From an uncultured Prevotella sp. (lineage in GTDB: Bacteria; Bacteroidota; Bacteroidia; Bacteroidales; Bacteroidaceae): a stretch of 64,000 nucleotides of DNA. The notes beneath the pieces were generated by a model, which was not told the DNA's origin, made no database searches, and saw nothing but the letters and a program-made list of their open reading frames with translations. Of this stretch, positions 52,655 through 61,917 are shown piece by piece. The position numbers and the translations under genes are program-made. Position 1 is the first letter of the stretch, and every line of letters starts with the position of its first letter. The stretch covers positions 1-64,000 of the forward strand of contig CAAGPV010000056.1 of the NCBI GenBank assembly GCA_900771975.1. Direction: 5' to 3'.

Positions 52655-54471
52655 TCTTCGTACATTTTATCAATAACATCCTTAAAGTTGCGGTTGATGA
52701 CGGGGCGTTTCAGCTTTAAGGTGTTGGTAAGTTCTCCGTCTTCCATTGAGAAATGGTGGGCGATAAGCGTAAATCGTTTCACCTGTTCGTAAGAAGCCAA
52801 TTGTTGTTGCAAGGTTTCTATTCGCTCTGCTATCATCTTGTGGATGTTTTCGTTTTGGCAAAGGTCTTCCCTGTTGTTGAACGGAATGCGATGTTCGCGT
52901 GCATATTCCTCAAGTATGAGGAAGTCGGGTACGATGAGTGCCGAAACAAATTTACGTTGATCGGCTATCACCGCTACTTGGTCGACAAACTTGTCAACGA
53001 GCAATTTGGCTTCAAGAGCCTGTGGCGCTATATACTTTCCGTTGCTTGTCTTGAATAAGTCCTTTATGCGTTCTTTCAGGAAGAGTTCTCCATTCTTCAT
53101 ATAGCCCGCATCTCCCGTCTTGAAGAAACCGTCTTTGTCGAAAGTTTGGTTGTTTAGTTGCTCGCGGTGAAAGTAGCCTTTTGTGATGGTAGGCCCTTTG
53201 AGCAATATCTCGTCGTTTTCTCCTATCTTTATTTCTAAGCCGTTGATAGGTCGTCCCACCGACCCTATGGTGTAGGTTTCGTCCAGATGGTCACAGGAAA
53301 CGGTGGCCAGACTTTCCGTCAGTCCGTATCCCACAACCATTTTTATGCCTATGCTGTGTACAAATTGCTCTACTTCAGGACTTACTGTCGACCCCGCAGT
53401 CGGAAAGATGTTGGGCTTATCTAAGCCTAATTGCTTGCGCACAAGACTTAACACCGTCCTGTTGAGTGCTGCATATTCGAGTTTTAAGGGGAGGGGAGGA
53501 CGTTTCCCACGGCTGAGATAGTCGATGTTGTATTTTTTGCCTACTGCTAATGCGTGCAGAAAAAGTTTGCGTTGTAGCGGACTGGCTTGGTCCATCTTAG
53601 CCTTCACGCCTACATATACTTTCTCCCAAAAACGGGGAACCGACGACATGCTGGTGGGGTGAGTCTCACGCATACTTTGCTGAATTTCCTTGGGATAGGT
53701 GTTGATGATGAGTTGTGCACCTTCCGACAGAGCCAAATAGGCCCATCCGCGTTCAAAGATGTGGGTAAAGGGCAAGAAGTCGATAACCCTATCGTCTTCA
53801 GTCAGTGGCACGCACTCGTCATTGGCAACCAAAGCAGCGTGGTATTGTCCGTAGGTAAGCATCACGCCTTTGCTGTCTCCTGTGGTACCGCTGGTATAAA
53901 GAATGTTGCAGAGGTCTTCGTTGTTGGCGGCTTTCCACAGTTCTTCCACCTCTGACTGGCGCGGATAGTCTTCTCCAAGCTTGATGAAGTCTTCAAAATA
54001 GAGCGCATTGGGGTCGTGGGAACTGATGCGTACACTCGGGTCAAAGATGATGATGCGCTCAAGTGTCGGACACAATGCAAAGATGCGATGGGCTTTGTTG
54101 TATTGCTCCTGCTCGCCCACAAAGATGAAGCGAACCCCTGCATCTTGTATCATGTACTGTATCTGTTGTTCGGAACTGGTGGCATAGAACGGAATGCTGA
54201 CGGCGCGAACGCCATAAGCGCCAAAATCGGTGTAAAGATATTGTATGCAGTTTTGTGAGAAGACCGCAATGGTTTCCTGTGGCTTGATGCCTATGTTCAG
54301 CAGGGCGTTGGAAACTTGTTTGACGCGTGCTGAAAACTGGTTCCATGAGACGCTTTTCCATGTTAGGCTTCCGAAGTTGCGAAATGTCAAAGCGGTTTTA
54401 GTGCCATATTTTTTTGCTTGTTCGTGAATGAGAACGGAAAGATGACAATTGGTCTGCATGAGCATGAGCAT
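52651..54471 (-). CDS. Long-chain acyl-CoA synthetase (AMP-forming)
   Basis: 606 residues of the ANL superfamily. Landmarks are the P-loop ILYTSGTTGDSKGVMLTY (about 195-212), the motif GYGLTES and FKTGDAGYMKNGELFLKERIKDLFKTSNGKYIAP near the hinge. It activates fatty acids to acyl-AMP and then acyl-CoA. Starts at 54465 and 54459 are alternatives. A -7 box lies at 54484-54491. It heads a leftward operon ending in the CYTH gene. Confidence 0.93.
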   Translation of the reverse strand: MLMLMQTNCHLSVLIHEQAKKYGTKTALTFRNFGSLTWKSVSWNQFSARVKQVSNALLNIGIKPQETIAVFSQNCIQYLYTDFGAYGVRAVSIPFYATSSEQQIQYMIQDAGVRFIFVGEQEQYNKAHRIFALCPTLERIIIFDPSVRISSHDPNALYFEDFIKLGEDYPRQSEVEELWKAANNEDLCNILYTSGTTGDSKGVMLTYGQYHAALVANDECVPLTEDDRVIDFLPFTHIFERGWAYLALSEGAQLIINTYPKEIQQSMRETHPTSMSSVPRFWEKVYVGVKAKMDQASPLQRKLFLHALAVGKKYNIDYLSRGKRPPLPLKLEYAALNRTVLSLVRKQLGLDKPNIFPTAGSTVSPEVEQFVHSIGIKMVVGYGLTESLATVSCDHLDETYTIGSVGRPINGLEIKIGENDEILLKGPTITKGYFHREQLNNQTFDKDGFFKTGDAGYMKNGELFLKERIKDLFKTSNGKYIAPQALEAKLLVDKFVDQVAVIADQRKFVSALIVPDFLILEEYAREHRIPFNNREDLCQNENIHKMIAERIETLQQQLASYEQVKRFTLIAHHFSMEDGELTNTLKLKRPVINRNFKDVIDKMYEE

Positions 54472-54483
54472 TTATAGTTATTG

Positions 54484-54491
54484 CAAAGGTA
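54484..54491 (-). promoter_or_regulatory. -7 box of the acyl-CoA synthetase-prfB operon
   Basis: TACCTTTG on the minus strand fits TAnnTTTG, 13 nt before the upstream-most start codon. A start at 54459 would leave a longer leader. Confidence 0.55.
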
Positions 54492-54518
54492 AATAAAACT
54501 CATCAAAACAAGAAATTA

Positions 54519-54550
54519 TTTGGTCAATTAATTTCGTTTTGCTACTTTTG
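54519..54550 (+). promoter_or_regulatory. Full promoter of the M20 peptidase gene
   Basis: TTTG (54519-54522), 20-nt spacer, TACTTTTG (54543-54550). The -7 box ends 8 nt before the ATG, so the transcript is probably leaderless or nearly so. Confidence 0.75.
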
Positions 54551-54557
54551 TCTTGCT

Positions 54558-55619
54558 ATGCAACAACAAGAACTTTTTGAAGAGGCTGTAGCGCTATTGC
54601 AGTCGCTAATCGCCATACCGTCCTACAGTCGTGAGGAAGCTAGGGCCACGGATGTGATGCAGCAGCGCATCATGGCTTACGGTTTGAATTGTCATCGGGA
54701 AGGAAACAACCTTTATGTGCTCGATCCTCATTGGAAAGCCAATGCACCGACGCTATTGCTCAATGCCCACATTGACACTGTCAAACCCGTCTCCTCCTGG
54801 ACGAAAAGTCCCTTTTCTCCGCTTGTTGAGGGTGACCGCCTTTATGGACTCGGCGCCAACGACTGCGGTGGTGGCTTGTGTACGTTGTTGCAAGTGTTTC
54901 GCTGGCTTACGCAAAAACCACAATCCTACAATCTTGTATATGCAGTTTCGGCGGAAGAAGAAGTGTCTGGCTCTGAAGGTTTTAGCAGACTGCTGCCTGT
55001 CTTGCCGAAGGTGGATGTGGCCATCGTCGGTGAACCTACGGGAATGCAGCCGGCTATTGCCGAAAAAGGTCTGATGGTGTTAGATGTTATTGCCAAAGGA
55101 AAGTCTGGACATGCAGCTCGTGAGGAAGGCGTTAATGCCATATATGAAGTGCTTGACGACCTTTTGTGGTTGCGTGATTACCGTTTCCAGAAAGTCAGCG
55201 ACTTTTTGGGGCCTACCAAGATGACGGTTACGGTCATTCATGCTGGCACTCAACACAATGTTGTGCCAGACGAATGTAAGTTGCTGGTGGACGTGCGGAC
55301 CAATGAGTGTTATACCAATCAAGAGGTTTTTTACATCATTTCGCAACATCTAAAGAGTCAAGTCATGGCCCACTCTTTCCGTCTGAACTCTTCGAAGATA
55401 GACCTTGGCCATCCCTTGGTGAGCCGTTGCCGTGCCATGGGCATGACTCCATTTGGCTCTCCCACGCTCAGCGATCAGGCATTGATGCCGTTCCCTTCTC
55501 TGAAGTTGGGCCCAGGGGCGTCTTCTCGTTCCCATTCTGCCGATGAATTTATAGGTCTTTCTGAAATGAAAGACGCCATCCAAAAGTATGTGCAACTTTT
55601 GGATGGCGCTGAAATATAA
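54558..55619 (+). CDS. M20-family deacylase/peptidase (ArgE/DapE-like)
   Basis: 353 residues of the two-zinc M20 family. Metal and catalytic landmarks are NAHIDTV, GANDCGGG and SAEEEVSGSEG, and the lid domain follows KGKSGHAAR. Family members remove acyl groups from amino acids such as acetylornithine or succinyl-citrulline, or cleave dipeptides. Resemblance is closest to ArgE-type enzymes, but no arginine genes are nearby, so the substrate stays open. The next internal Met is far downstream, supporting ATG 54558. A 13-bp hairpin lies in its last codons. Confidence 0.88.
   Translation: MQQQELFEEAVALLQSLIAIPSYSREEARATDVMQQRIMAYGLNCHREGNNLYVLDPHWKANAPTLLLNAHIDTVKPVSSWTKSPFSPLVEGDRLYGLGANDCGGGLCTLLQVFRWLTQKPQSYNLVYAVSAEEEVSGSEGFSRLLPVLPKVDVAIVGEPTGMQPAIAEKGLMVLDVIAKGKSGHAAREEGVNAIYEVLDDLLWLRDYRFQKVSDFLGPTKMTVTVIHAGTQHNVVPDECKLLVDVRTNECYTNQEVFYIISQHLKSQVMAHSFRLNSSKIDLGHPLVSRCRAMGMTPFGSPTLSDQALMPFPSLKLGPGASSRSHSADEFIGLSEMKDAIQKYVQLLDGAEI
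55574..55608. repeat. 13-bp hairpin inside the 3' end of the M20 gene
   Basis: CGCCATCCAAAAG (55574-55586) and CTTTTGGATGGCG (55596-55608) are exact inverses around a 9-nt loop, within the last 15 codons. A T-run does not follow directly. It may stop antisense or readthrough transcription or protect the mRNA end. Confidence 0.6.
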
Positions 55620-55642
55620 AATGTTTTGTCATTTTTAAAGGC

Positions 55643-57322
55643 TTATCTTAACCAGGCTTCTGGGTTGAGCTTGGTTGTTCCCTTGCGCAGTTGGAACTGC
55701 AAAGTCCCGTCGCCGCCCACAGCACCGATGGTCTGTCCCGTACTTACTTTTTGTCCACGGCTGACACTGACCGATTTCAGGTTTGCATAAACGGTGATGT
55801 AGTCGCCGTGACGAACCATAACCACCATGGTTCCACTAAAGCTGAAGACAGCACTTACTTCACCGTTGAAAACACAACGTACGCCTGCTCCTGCTCCACC
55901 TTTTATATTGATACCGCTATTGCTCAACCGGACGTTCTCCAGTCCTGCCACATTGTATTGGCCAAAGTGGCTGGAAATGTGTCCTGACAAAGGCATGGGA
56001 AGACGCCCGCGGTTTCTTTCAAAACTGTTGCTCATAGCGCGGTCGGCTGTTGAACGGTTTTCTTCAGGAACCGCTTCTGCAGCATGGGCTGCTGCCTGTG
56101 CGCGTTGGTTGTCAACGGCGGCCTTGCGCTCGGCAGCCCTACGGCTTGCTTCAGCCTCGCGAGCTTTTTGTTCTGCCTTCTCTCTCTTGGCAGCTGCTAT
56201 TTGTGCTTCGCGTTCAGCTTTTTCGCGCTTTTTGGCTTTTTCTTCCTCAAGTGCTTTTTGGCGGGCTCGTTCAGCCTCTATCCTTGCTTTTTGGGCTTCG
56301 GCCTTTGCTTTTGCTTCACGCTCTTTGGCTGCAGCTATGCGCTTGGCGTTCTCCCGCTCTGTAGCTTGTGCAGCAGCCCTTGCTCGTGCTTGTGCAGCGG
56401 CCCGTTGCCGTTGTGCAGCAGCTTGCGCTGCAGCTCTTGCCTTTGCTTCTGCTGCAGCTCTTGCTCTTGCCTTTTCGATTTCTATCGAAACAAGCCGGTC
56501 TATTTGTGCGTCAAGTGCGTGTTGTTTCTGTTGCTGTTGTGCGATAACGTTTTGCAAGACCGATTGCTCTTGCTGCAGAGAGGCCACCACTGTCTCTTGT
56601 TCGTTGCGCTTGTCTGCCATGATGTCGCGTGCTTTTTCACGCTTGTGGAGTAATGTGCTCTTGTGGCCACGTACATCTTTCAGTTGTGAATGTTTTAGGT
56701 CTACCAACTCCTGCTGCTTTTGTAAGGCTTCGCCTTGGGCGCGTTGGTAGGCTGCATATTGACGTACGAAGCGCAAACGCCGGTACATTTGGGTCAGACT
56801 TTTGGCACTGAAGATGAACATCAGTTTGTCTTGTATGCTACGGTGGCGTGCCATATATTGCATGGACTGTATAAACTTGGCACGACGCTCCCCTAACTGT
56901 GCCTCTAATGACGACAGTTGCCCTTTCAGTAAGTCGATATTCCCATCGATGTGCTTGATATCGCTTTGTATGGTGTCGATGGTCTTTTGCTTTTGGTCAA
57001 TGTCTGTGTTGATTTTCACCAAAGTGTCAAGACGGTTGCGCACATCGTTTTCCTTGTTCTTGTATTCTTGTTGCTTGTTTTTGATGTCTTGCTGAAGTTT
57101 GGCTCGTTCTTTCTGCAGTCCTGTAATTTGGGGAGTGGAAATGGCCTGTTGCCGCTCTTTTCGGGTCGTTTTGTGGGAGGCTTTCCTTGTGGTTGTCTGT
57201 TGCCGGGTCGTTTTGTGGCCTTTTTGTTCTGTTTGTGGTTTCTTTTGCACCGTTTTTTTCTTTTGTGCATAAGGTGCAAGGGCCACAAACAAAAGCATTG
57301 AAAGTATGATAATCCGTTTCAT
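55643..57322 (-). CDS. envC: EnvC-like murein hydrolase activator (degenerate M23 domain)
   Basis: 559 residues. A signal peptide (to about residue 19, ALAPYAQ) precedes a basic Thr/Lys/Gln stretch (20-65), long coiled coils (about 65-280), an Ala/Arg/Glu-rich helical region (about 280-425) and a C-terminal LytM/M23 domain (about 435-559). The zinc ligands are lost: HxxxD reads SGINIKG and HxH reads LQFQL. This matches EnvC, which activates amidases rather than cutting peptidoglycan. It directly abuts the DUF4292 gene (TAAATG junction). Confidence 0.88.
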   Translation of the reverse strand: MKRIIILSMLLFVALAPYAQKKKTVQKKPQTEQKGHKTTRQQTTTRKASHKTTRKERQQAISTPQITGLQKERAKLQQDIKNKQQEYKNKENDVRNRLDTLVKINTDIDQKQKTIDTIQSDIKHIDGNIDLLKGQLSSLEAQLGERRAKFIQSMQYMARHRSIQDKLMFIFSAKSLTQMYRRLRFVRQYAAYQRAQGEALQKQQELVDLKHSQLKDVRGHKSTLLHKREKARDIMADKRNEQETVVASLQQEQSVLQNVIAQQQQKQHALDAQIDRLVSIEIEKARARAAAEAKARAAAQAAAQRQRAAAQARARAAAQATERENAKRIAAAKEREAKAKAEAQKARIEAERARQKALEEEKAKKREKAEREAQIAAAKREKAEQKAREAEASRRAAERKAAVDNQRAQAAAHAAEAVPEENRSTADRAMSNSFERNRGRLPMPLSGHISSHFGQYNVAGLENVRLSNSGINIKGGAGAGVRCVFNGEVSAVFSFSGTMVVMVRHGDYITVYANLKSVSVSRGQKVSTGQTIGAVGGDGTLQFQLRKGTTKLNPEAWLR

Positions 57323-58213
57323 TTACATATTCATTAGTTTTCCTAACACTTCTTCCACACTCACTTGGCGGTATCTGTCAGACAACGTGGTAGTGGTTTC
57401 CCAATTGTCAGTGGTAGAGACGCTACTGATGTCGAAAAGGGCTTTGAGTGTTTTTTGGGCTCCTGTGGCCTTGGTGTCTATGGTGAGTGTCTGACTATAA
57501 GGGAACTTCTTGGAGCCAAAGTTCTTAAAGTTGTCGTAAGTCCAGGTGAGCGATGATTCCCCATGGCTACCTCCATTGTAGGCCACATTGGCTTGGCTGA
57601 TGAGCCCATTAGTGGTGTTGGCGAGCCAACGGTAAGTCATTTTCCCTTGGGTGACGGTGATTGGGGTAGTGACAGTCTGATTGTTGCTGCTGACGGCAAA
57701 CTTTTCAAGGTCGGTAAATCCTACGTTGGCTTTTCCCGGCAGATAGAGCTTGTTCCAAAACAAGGCCTGTAATGTATAGAATGTGATGCCGTTGTCGTGT
57801 AGAAAAGCCACTTTGTCATAGCTGGTCTTTACATATTCCTTGTGTATACGGTCTACAAATAGCACATAGTCTTTTGCAAATTCGATGCGTCCTGCTTCCG
57901 ATCTTATGAAGGGAAGAAGCAGTTGTATGCGAATGACTTCGTTCTTCCGCATACGCAGTTGCCCTGGCACCGTAATGTTTTTTCCGCTCGTTTGTAGGGT
58001 AAAGGAAATGTCGCTGACGATGTTTTTCTGATAGGCTTCGTTCTCATACACCTTGTTGAGAAATTCAAGTTTTTGCTTTTCGCTATCTGAAGTGGGACTT
58101 TGTTGTGATGAGGTTGTGACGGCGTTGCTGGAAGTCGTTGCCGACTTTTGCGTGGCACACGCTGAGAGTGCTACCATCATCAGTCCCATAGCTAATATTT
58201 TGTTTGTTCTCAT
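57323..58213 (-). CDS. DUF4292-like outer-membrane lipoprotein
   Basis: 296 residues from ATG 58213, chosen because it gives a clean lipoprotein signal (MRTNKILAMGLMMVALSACATQ) and overlaps the TPR gene's stop in ATGA. The longer in-frame form would put 26 charged residues first. The body is beta-rich and resembles DUF4292, a LolA/LolB-like Bacteroidetes family that may bind lipids or lipoproteins. The gene neighbourhood dut, TPR, DUF4292, EnvC is one I associate with Bacteroidetes generally. Confidence 0.8.
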   Translation of the reverse strand: MRTNKILAMGLMMVALSACATQKSATTSSNAVTTSSQQSPTSDSEKQKLEFLNKVYENEAYQKNIVSDISFTLQTSGKNITVPGQLRMRKNEVIRIQLLLPFIRSEAGRIEFAKDYVLFVDRIHKEYVKTSYDKVAFLHDNGITFYTLQALFWNKLYLPGKANVGFTDLEKFAVSSNNQTVTTPITVTQGKMTYRWLANTTNGLISQANVAYNGGSHGESSLTWTYDNFKNFGSKKFPYSQTLTIDTKATGAQKTLKALFDISSVSTTDNWETTTTLSDRYRQVSVEEVLGKLMNM

Positions 58214-59976
58214 TCTTTGATATACCTCTTTAGTTTGATTTTCTTTTGCAGCAAAGCGTTGTTTTTGTCGTTCTCTGCGGCCATTGTCCATAGCAGTACG
58301 GCCCTGTTGATGTCGCCGTTCATGGCATAAATGTCGCCTGCATGTTCTTTGGCAATGTTGTTATAAGCACTATCGTTGGCGATGGCTTTGTCGATATAGG
58401 CCTTTGCTTCGGCGTAACGCCCTTCCTGAAAGAGCACCCACGAGTAGGTGTCAAGGTAGGTGGAGTTGGTGGAATCGTTTTGAACGGTCTTGTAGCTCAT
58501 CTGTTCTGCCCGCTCCAGATCTTGCCCTTTTACAGCTAAATAGTAAGCATAGTTGTTCATGCAAAGATAGTTGTCAGCCTTCCATATCAGACAACTGTCG
58601 TAGCAAGCAAAGGCTGCAGCGTCGTCATTCTTCTCGTGAAGCAAGTCTCCCATGATGGCATACAAGTCGGACACCAGTCCTGCGTTGCTGTCTTTGTTGA
58701 TTTGTGTTGCTCCTTTACGGAACGTAGCAAGTGCCTCTTCGTTGTCATGTTTCTGATATTGGGCAAATCCGAGCAGATAGTAATATACCAGTTCCTTGGG
58801 GTTGTAGTCGATACCTGGTTTGCTAACGGCAATTATTTTGTCGTAGTTGCCGGCGTCGGCGAGATCTTGCAGGAGCATAATGCGTGCACTCTGATTGTCT
58901 GGCTCTACAGCAAGAGCCTGTTCGTAAATGCTGTCAATGGCTATTGTTGGCCATTGGTGGATGGTCATATACGCTGCTTTCAGCAACAGAATGCCGGCAT
59001 TGTCTTGTGGATGTGCCAGCACATCGTCTATCAAGCGCATGGTTTTGACGCTATCATCGTTGTTGTTGTGGATGTTTTTAGTGATGACATCTTGGAGCAA
59101 CGTTACCTTGGTGTCGGTGGGGGTGTGCTTGCTCTTTAACAGTTGGGTGAGCAACTCGTTGGCTTTTGCCTCTTGCTTGACGGCATGATAGTAGTCGAGT
59201 AGGCTCATTTGTGCCGCTACATTGTCTGGTTCAGCCTTTAACACCTTTTTCAATTCAACCAAAGCCTCTTTGGTTTTCCCGTTCTGCAGTAACCAGTTGC
59301 TCAACATGGTACGGTAGTTGAGGTCGTTAGGGTGCTTGTCAACCAGCGATTTGAGCTCTTCCAGTTGCTTGCCCTTTTTGCCAAGTTGCTCGTATATCTG
59401 CATCTTGGAGAGCGTAATTTGTTCCGATCCGCCTTCGGCCACCTCCAGCCGATTGAGCATTTCTATCATCTTGTCGGGGTTTTCCTCTTGTGCATAGAGC
59501 CGGAAAAGGGTTTCTATCACGTCTGAACGGTTCTTGTGAGTAGCATAAAGGCGCTCGTAGGTGTCGATAGCCTTGTCGTATTCTCTGCTGTTGATATAGA
59601 ATTGCCCTAATCGTTCCAGATAGATGCTATTGTTTGGCGCAAGTGCAGCAGCTTTTTGAAAGCACGCCCTTGCCTGGGCTGAATTGTTTAGCGTAACATA
59701 ATAGCCTGCCAGATTGTAGTACACTTCCGGCGCATTGGGGTTGATGGTTTGTGCATGACGCAACAATTCGAAAGCACCTGTAAGGTTGCCTCGGTTTTGC
59801 TGGACGACACTTTCAAGGAAGAAGTAGTTGTATCGCTCTTTGGCGTTGTCGTCGAGTTGTGCCATTATGGGCAGGGTCATCGCCCAAAAGGCTATTAACG
59901 CCATGCCCCGCCATAAATTGTTTTTATGAAAGAAAGAATGATTCAATGTTGTAGTTGGTTCGTTAAACTGTGTCAT
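58210..59976 (-). CDS. Exported TPR-repeat protein
   Basis: 588 residues. A hydrophobic signal lies at about 24-40 (MALIAFWAMTLPIMAQ), preceded by an unusually long N-terminal stretch; a later start at residue 25 would give a normal signal peptide. About 14 TPR-type helix pairs follow (for example YYNLAGYYVTLNNSAQARACFQKAAALAPNN). It probably scaffolds an envelope assembly. Its ATG at 59976 overlaps the dut stop, and its stop overlaps the next start. Function unknown. Confidence 0.85.
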   Translation of the reverse strand: MTQFNEPTTTLNHSFFHKNNLWRGMALIAFWAMTLPIMAQLDDNAKERYNYFFLESVVQQNRGNLTGAFELLRHAQTINPNAPEVYYNLAGYYVTLNNSAQARACFQKAAALAPNNSIYLERLGQFYINSREYDKAIDTYERLYATHKNRSDVIETLFRLYAQEENPDKMIEMLNRLEVAEGGSEQITLSKMQIYEQLGKKGKQLEELKSLVDKHPNDLNYRTMLSNWLLQNGKTKEALVELKKVLKAEPDNVAAQMSLLDYYHAVKQEAKANELLTQLLKSKHTPTDTKVTLLQDVITKNIHNNNDDSVKTMRLIDDVLAHPQDNAGILLLKAAYMTIHQWPTIAIDSIYEQALAVEPDNQSARIMLLQDLADAGNYDKIIAVSKPGIDYNPKELVYYYLLGFAQYQKHDNEEALATFRKGATQINKDSNAGLVSDLYAIMGDLLHEKNDDAAAFACYDSCLIWKADNYLCMNNYAYYLAVKGQDLERAEQMSYKTVQNDSTNSTYLDTYSWVLFQEGRYAEAKAYIDKAIANDSAYNNIAKEHAGDIYAMNGDINRAVLLWTMAAENDKNNALLQKKIKLKRYIKE

Positions 59977-60410
59977 TTCACGCCTGTATGTCCATAGCCC
60001 CCTGTACCCCGCTCTGTTTCGTCGAGTGTTTTCACGACTTCCATTTCCACTTGTTCGTGTCGGGCTACTACCATTTGGGCAATGCGCTCGCCATCGTTGA
60101 CGGTGAAAGGCTCGTTGGAAAAGTTGATGAGCAACACCATCACTTCTCCGCGGTAGTCGGCATCTATGGTGCCTGGCGAGTTGAGAACGGTGATACCGTG
60201 CTTGAGCGCCAGTCCGCTACGTGGTCTTATCTGTGCTTCAAACCCCTCGGGAAGAGCTATGCGTAGCCCTGTCGGGACGAGACGGCGTTCTAACGGTTGC
60301 AGCACAATGGAACTGTCGATGTTGGCCCGTAGGTCCAAGCCGGCACTTTGCGGAGTGGCATAGGCGGGAAGGGGCTGATGGCCCTCGTTTATTACTTTGA
60401 TTTTAATCAT
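59973..60410 (-). CDS. dut: dUTP diphosphatase
   Basis: 145 residues, trimeric dUTPase type. The five conserved motifs are present: AGLDLRA, RPRSGLALKHG, NSPGTIDADYRGEV, NDGERIAQMV and the C-terminal GTGGYGHTG arm. It converts dUTP to dUMP, which keeps uracil out of DNA. It is first in a leftward operon with the TPR, DUF4292 and EnvC genes, each linked by overlapping or abutting codons. Confidence 0.97.
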   Translation of the reverse strand: MIKIKVINEGHQPLPAYATPQSAGLDLRANIDSSIVLQPLERRLVPTGLRIALPEGFEAQIRPRSGLALKHGITVLNSPGTIDADYRGEVMVLLINFSNEPFTVNDGERIAQMVVARHEQVEMEVVKTLDETERGTGGYGHTGVK

Positions 60411-60435
60411 CGTTCTACCTATTTTATGTAAAATG

Positions 60436-60443
60436 CAAATTTA
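60436..60443 (-). promoter_or_regulatory. -7 box of the dut operon
   Basis: TAAATTTG on the minus strand fits TAnnTTTG, 26 nt before the dut start. Confidence 0.5.
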
Positions 60444-60506
60444 AGCAATTCTGCCCATATAGTTGAATTTTTGAGTGAGAAAAGATAGTTTTTAGGCAAT
60501 TTTAAT

Positions 60507-60514
60507 TACTTTTG
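60507..60514 (+). promoter_or_regulatory. -7 box of the dgt operon
   Basis: TACTTTTG fits TAnnTTTG. Transcription would begin near 60521, which excludes the TTG start at 60512 and disfavours the ATG at 60521. Confidence 0.55.
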
Positions 60515-60553
60515 CAAGGCATGGGCAGAAAGCTCTGTTGCGACAATAACATT

Positions 60554-61900
60554 ATGCGTATGGACTGGAAACGACTGATATCGACAAAGCGGTTGGGACA
60601 AGAAGACCGTCATATAGAACGGTATGACGACCGCTCCGAGTTTAAACGGGATGCAGACAGGCTGATTTATTCAGCCCCTTTTCGCCGATTGCAGAACAAG
60701 ACACAGGTGTTTCCTCTGCCCGGAAGCGTGTTTGTCCACAACCGGCTGACCCATTCGTTGGAGGTGGCTTCCTTGGGAAAGTCGTTGGGGGACGATGTTG
60801 CGGCCCAGTTGTTGGCTACTCGCCATCCGGAACTGCGCAACACCCTCTTCGAACAGATAGGTGTGATTGTGCAAGCTGCTTGTCTGGCGCACGACATGGG
60901 CAATCCGCCCTTCGGTCATAGTGGCGAGAAAGCCATCCAAACGTTTTTTTCGGAAGGCGAAGGACAGGCTTTGAAAGACCGTGTAAGTCCAGAACTGTGG
61001 AGCGACATCACTCACTTTGAAGGCAACGCCAATGCCTTCCGACTTCTTACCCATCGCTTTTTAGGGCGACGTGAAGGCGGATTTGTGATGACCTACTCGA
61101 TGTTGGCCAGTGTGGTGAAGTATCCTTTTTCTTCCAATATGGCAGGCAAACATGGAAAGTTTGGCTTTTTTGCGCCCGAACGAGCAACCTATGAGAAGAT
61201 AGCTGACGAGTTGGGCATCATCTGCAAGCATTCCTCGGCCACCGAATTGGCTTATGCACGCCATCCACTGGTGTACCTTGTAGAGGCGGCAGACGACATT
61301 TGCTATGAGATTATGGACATAGAAGATGCCCACAAACTGCGGTTGCTCTCTTTTGAAGAAACCCAACGGTTGCTATTGGGCTTCTTTGACGATGATACCA
61401 AGGCCCATATCTGTCAGCGCATCAAGGAAGAAGGCGTGACAGACGACAACGAAAAGGTGGTGTATATGCGTGCCCGTGTGGTGGGCGCACTGGAGGCGGC
61501 CTGCGTGCGTACTTTTGTCGAAAACGAAGACGCCATCTTGTCGGGTAGCTTCGAAGGGTCGCTGATAGACCATGTGACGCCCCTTTTGCGCGATGCTTAC
61601 CGCCATTGTGCCACGATGTCCTTTCAGCGCATCTACAAAAGTAAGACTGTGCTGGACGTGGAACTGTCGGGTTACAAGATTATGGAGACCTTGATGAAGG
61701 CCTTCATTGAGGCGGCTGTCAACCCAGAGCGCTTCCATAGCCAACAACTCATACGCCGAGTAAGTAGCCAGTACGATATTTCCAACGACCAGTTGGAAGC
61801 ACGCATCATGGCAGTAATAGATTATATAAGTGGAATGACGGATGTTTATGCCCTTGATGTCTACCAGAAAATCAACGGCATGGCACTGCCGTTGGTTTAA
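60554..61900 (+). CDS. dgt: dGTP triphosphohydrolase (HD domain)
   Basis: 448 residues from ATG 60554 (60560 is an alternative; earlier in-frame starts fall on the promoter). The HD-fold metal site reads RLTHSLEV, then AHDMGNPPFGHSGEKA, and further downstream EAADDICYEIMDIEDA. The N-terminal SAPFRRLQNKTQVFPL is typical of bacterial dGTPases. It splits dGTP (or other dNTPs) to deoxynucleoside and triphosphate. It is followed after 17 nt by the esterase-HAD fusion gene, likely co-transcribed. Confidence 0.94.
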   Translation: MRMDWKRLISTKRLGQEDRHIERYDDRSEFKRDADRLIYSAPFRRLQNKTQVFPLPGSVFVHNRLTHSLEVASLGKSLGDDVAAQLLATRHPELRNTLFEQIGVIVQAACLAHDMGNPPFGHSGEKAIQTFFSEGEGQALKDRVSPELWSDITHFEGNANAFRLLTHRFLGRREGGFVMTYSMLASVVKYPFSSNMAGKHGKFGFFAPERATYEKIADELGIICKHSSATELAYARHPLVYLVEAADDICYEIMDIEDAHKLRLLSFEETQRLLLGFFDDDTKAHICQRIKEEGVTDDNEKVVYMRARVVGALEAACVRTFVENEDAILSGSFEGSLIDHVTPLLRDAYRHCATMSFQRIYKSKTVLDVELSGYKIMETLMKAFIEAAVNPERFHSQQLIRRVSSQYDISNDQLEARIMAVIDYISGMTDVYALDVYQKINGMALPLV

Positions 61901-61917
61901 ACGAAAGGATAACGACA

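Noticed and set aside
55827..56750. Long rightward frames opposite envC
   Set aside because: They are Ala/Cys/Ser/Leu-rich shadows of the Ala/Arg-rich coding sequence on the other strand.
58214..58291. Extra 26 codons before the DUF4292 lipoprotein
   Set aside because: They lie inside the TPR gene and would bury the lipoprotein signal.
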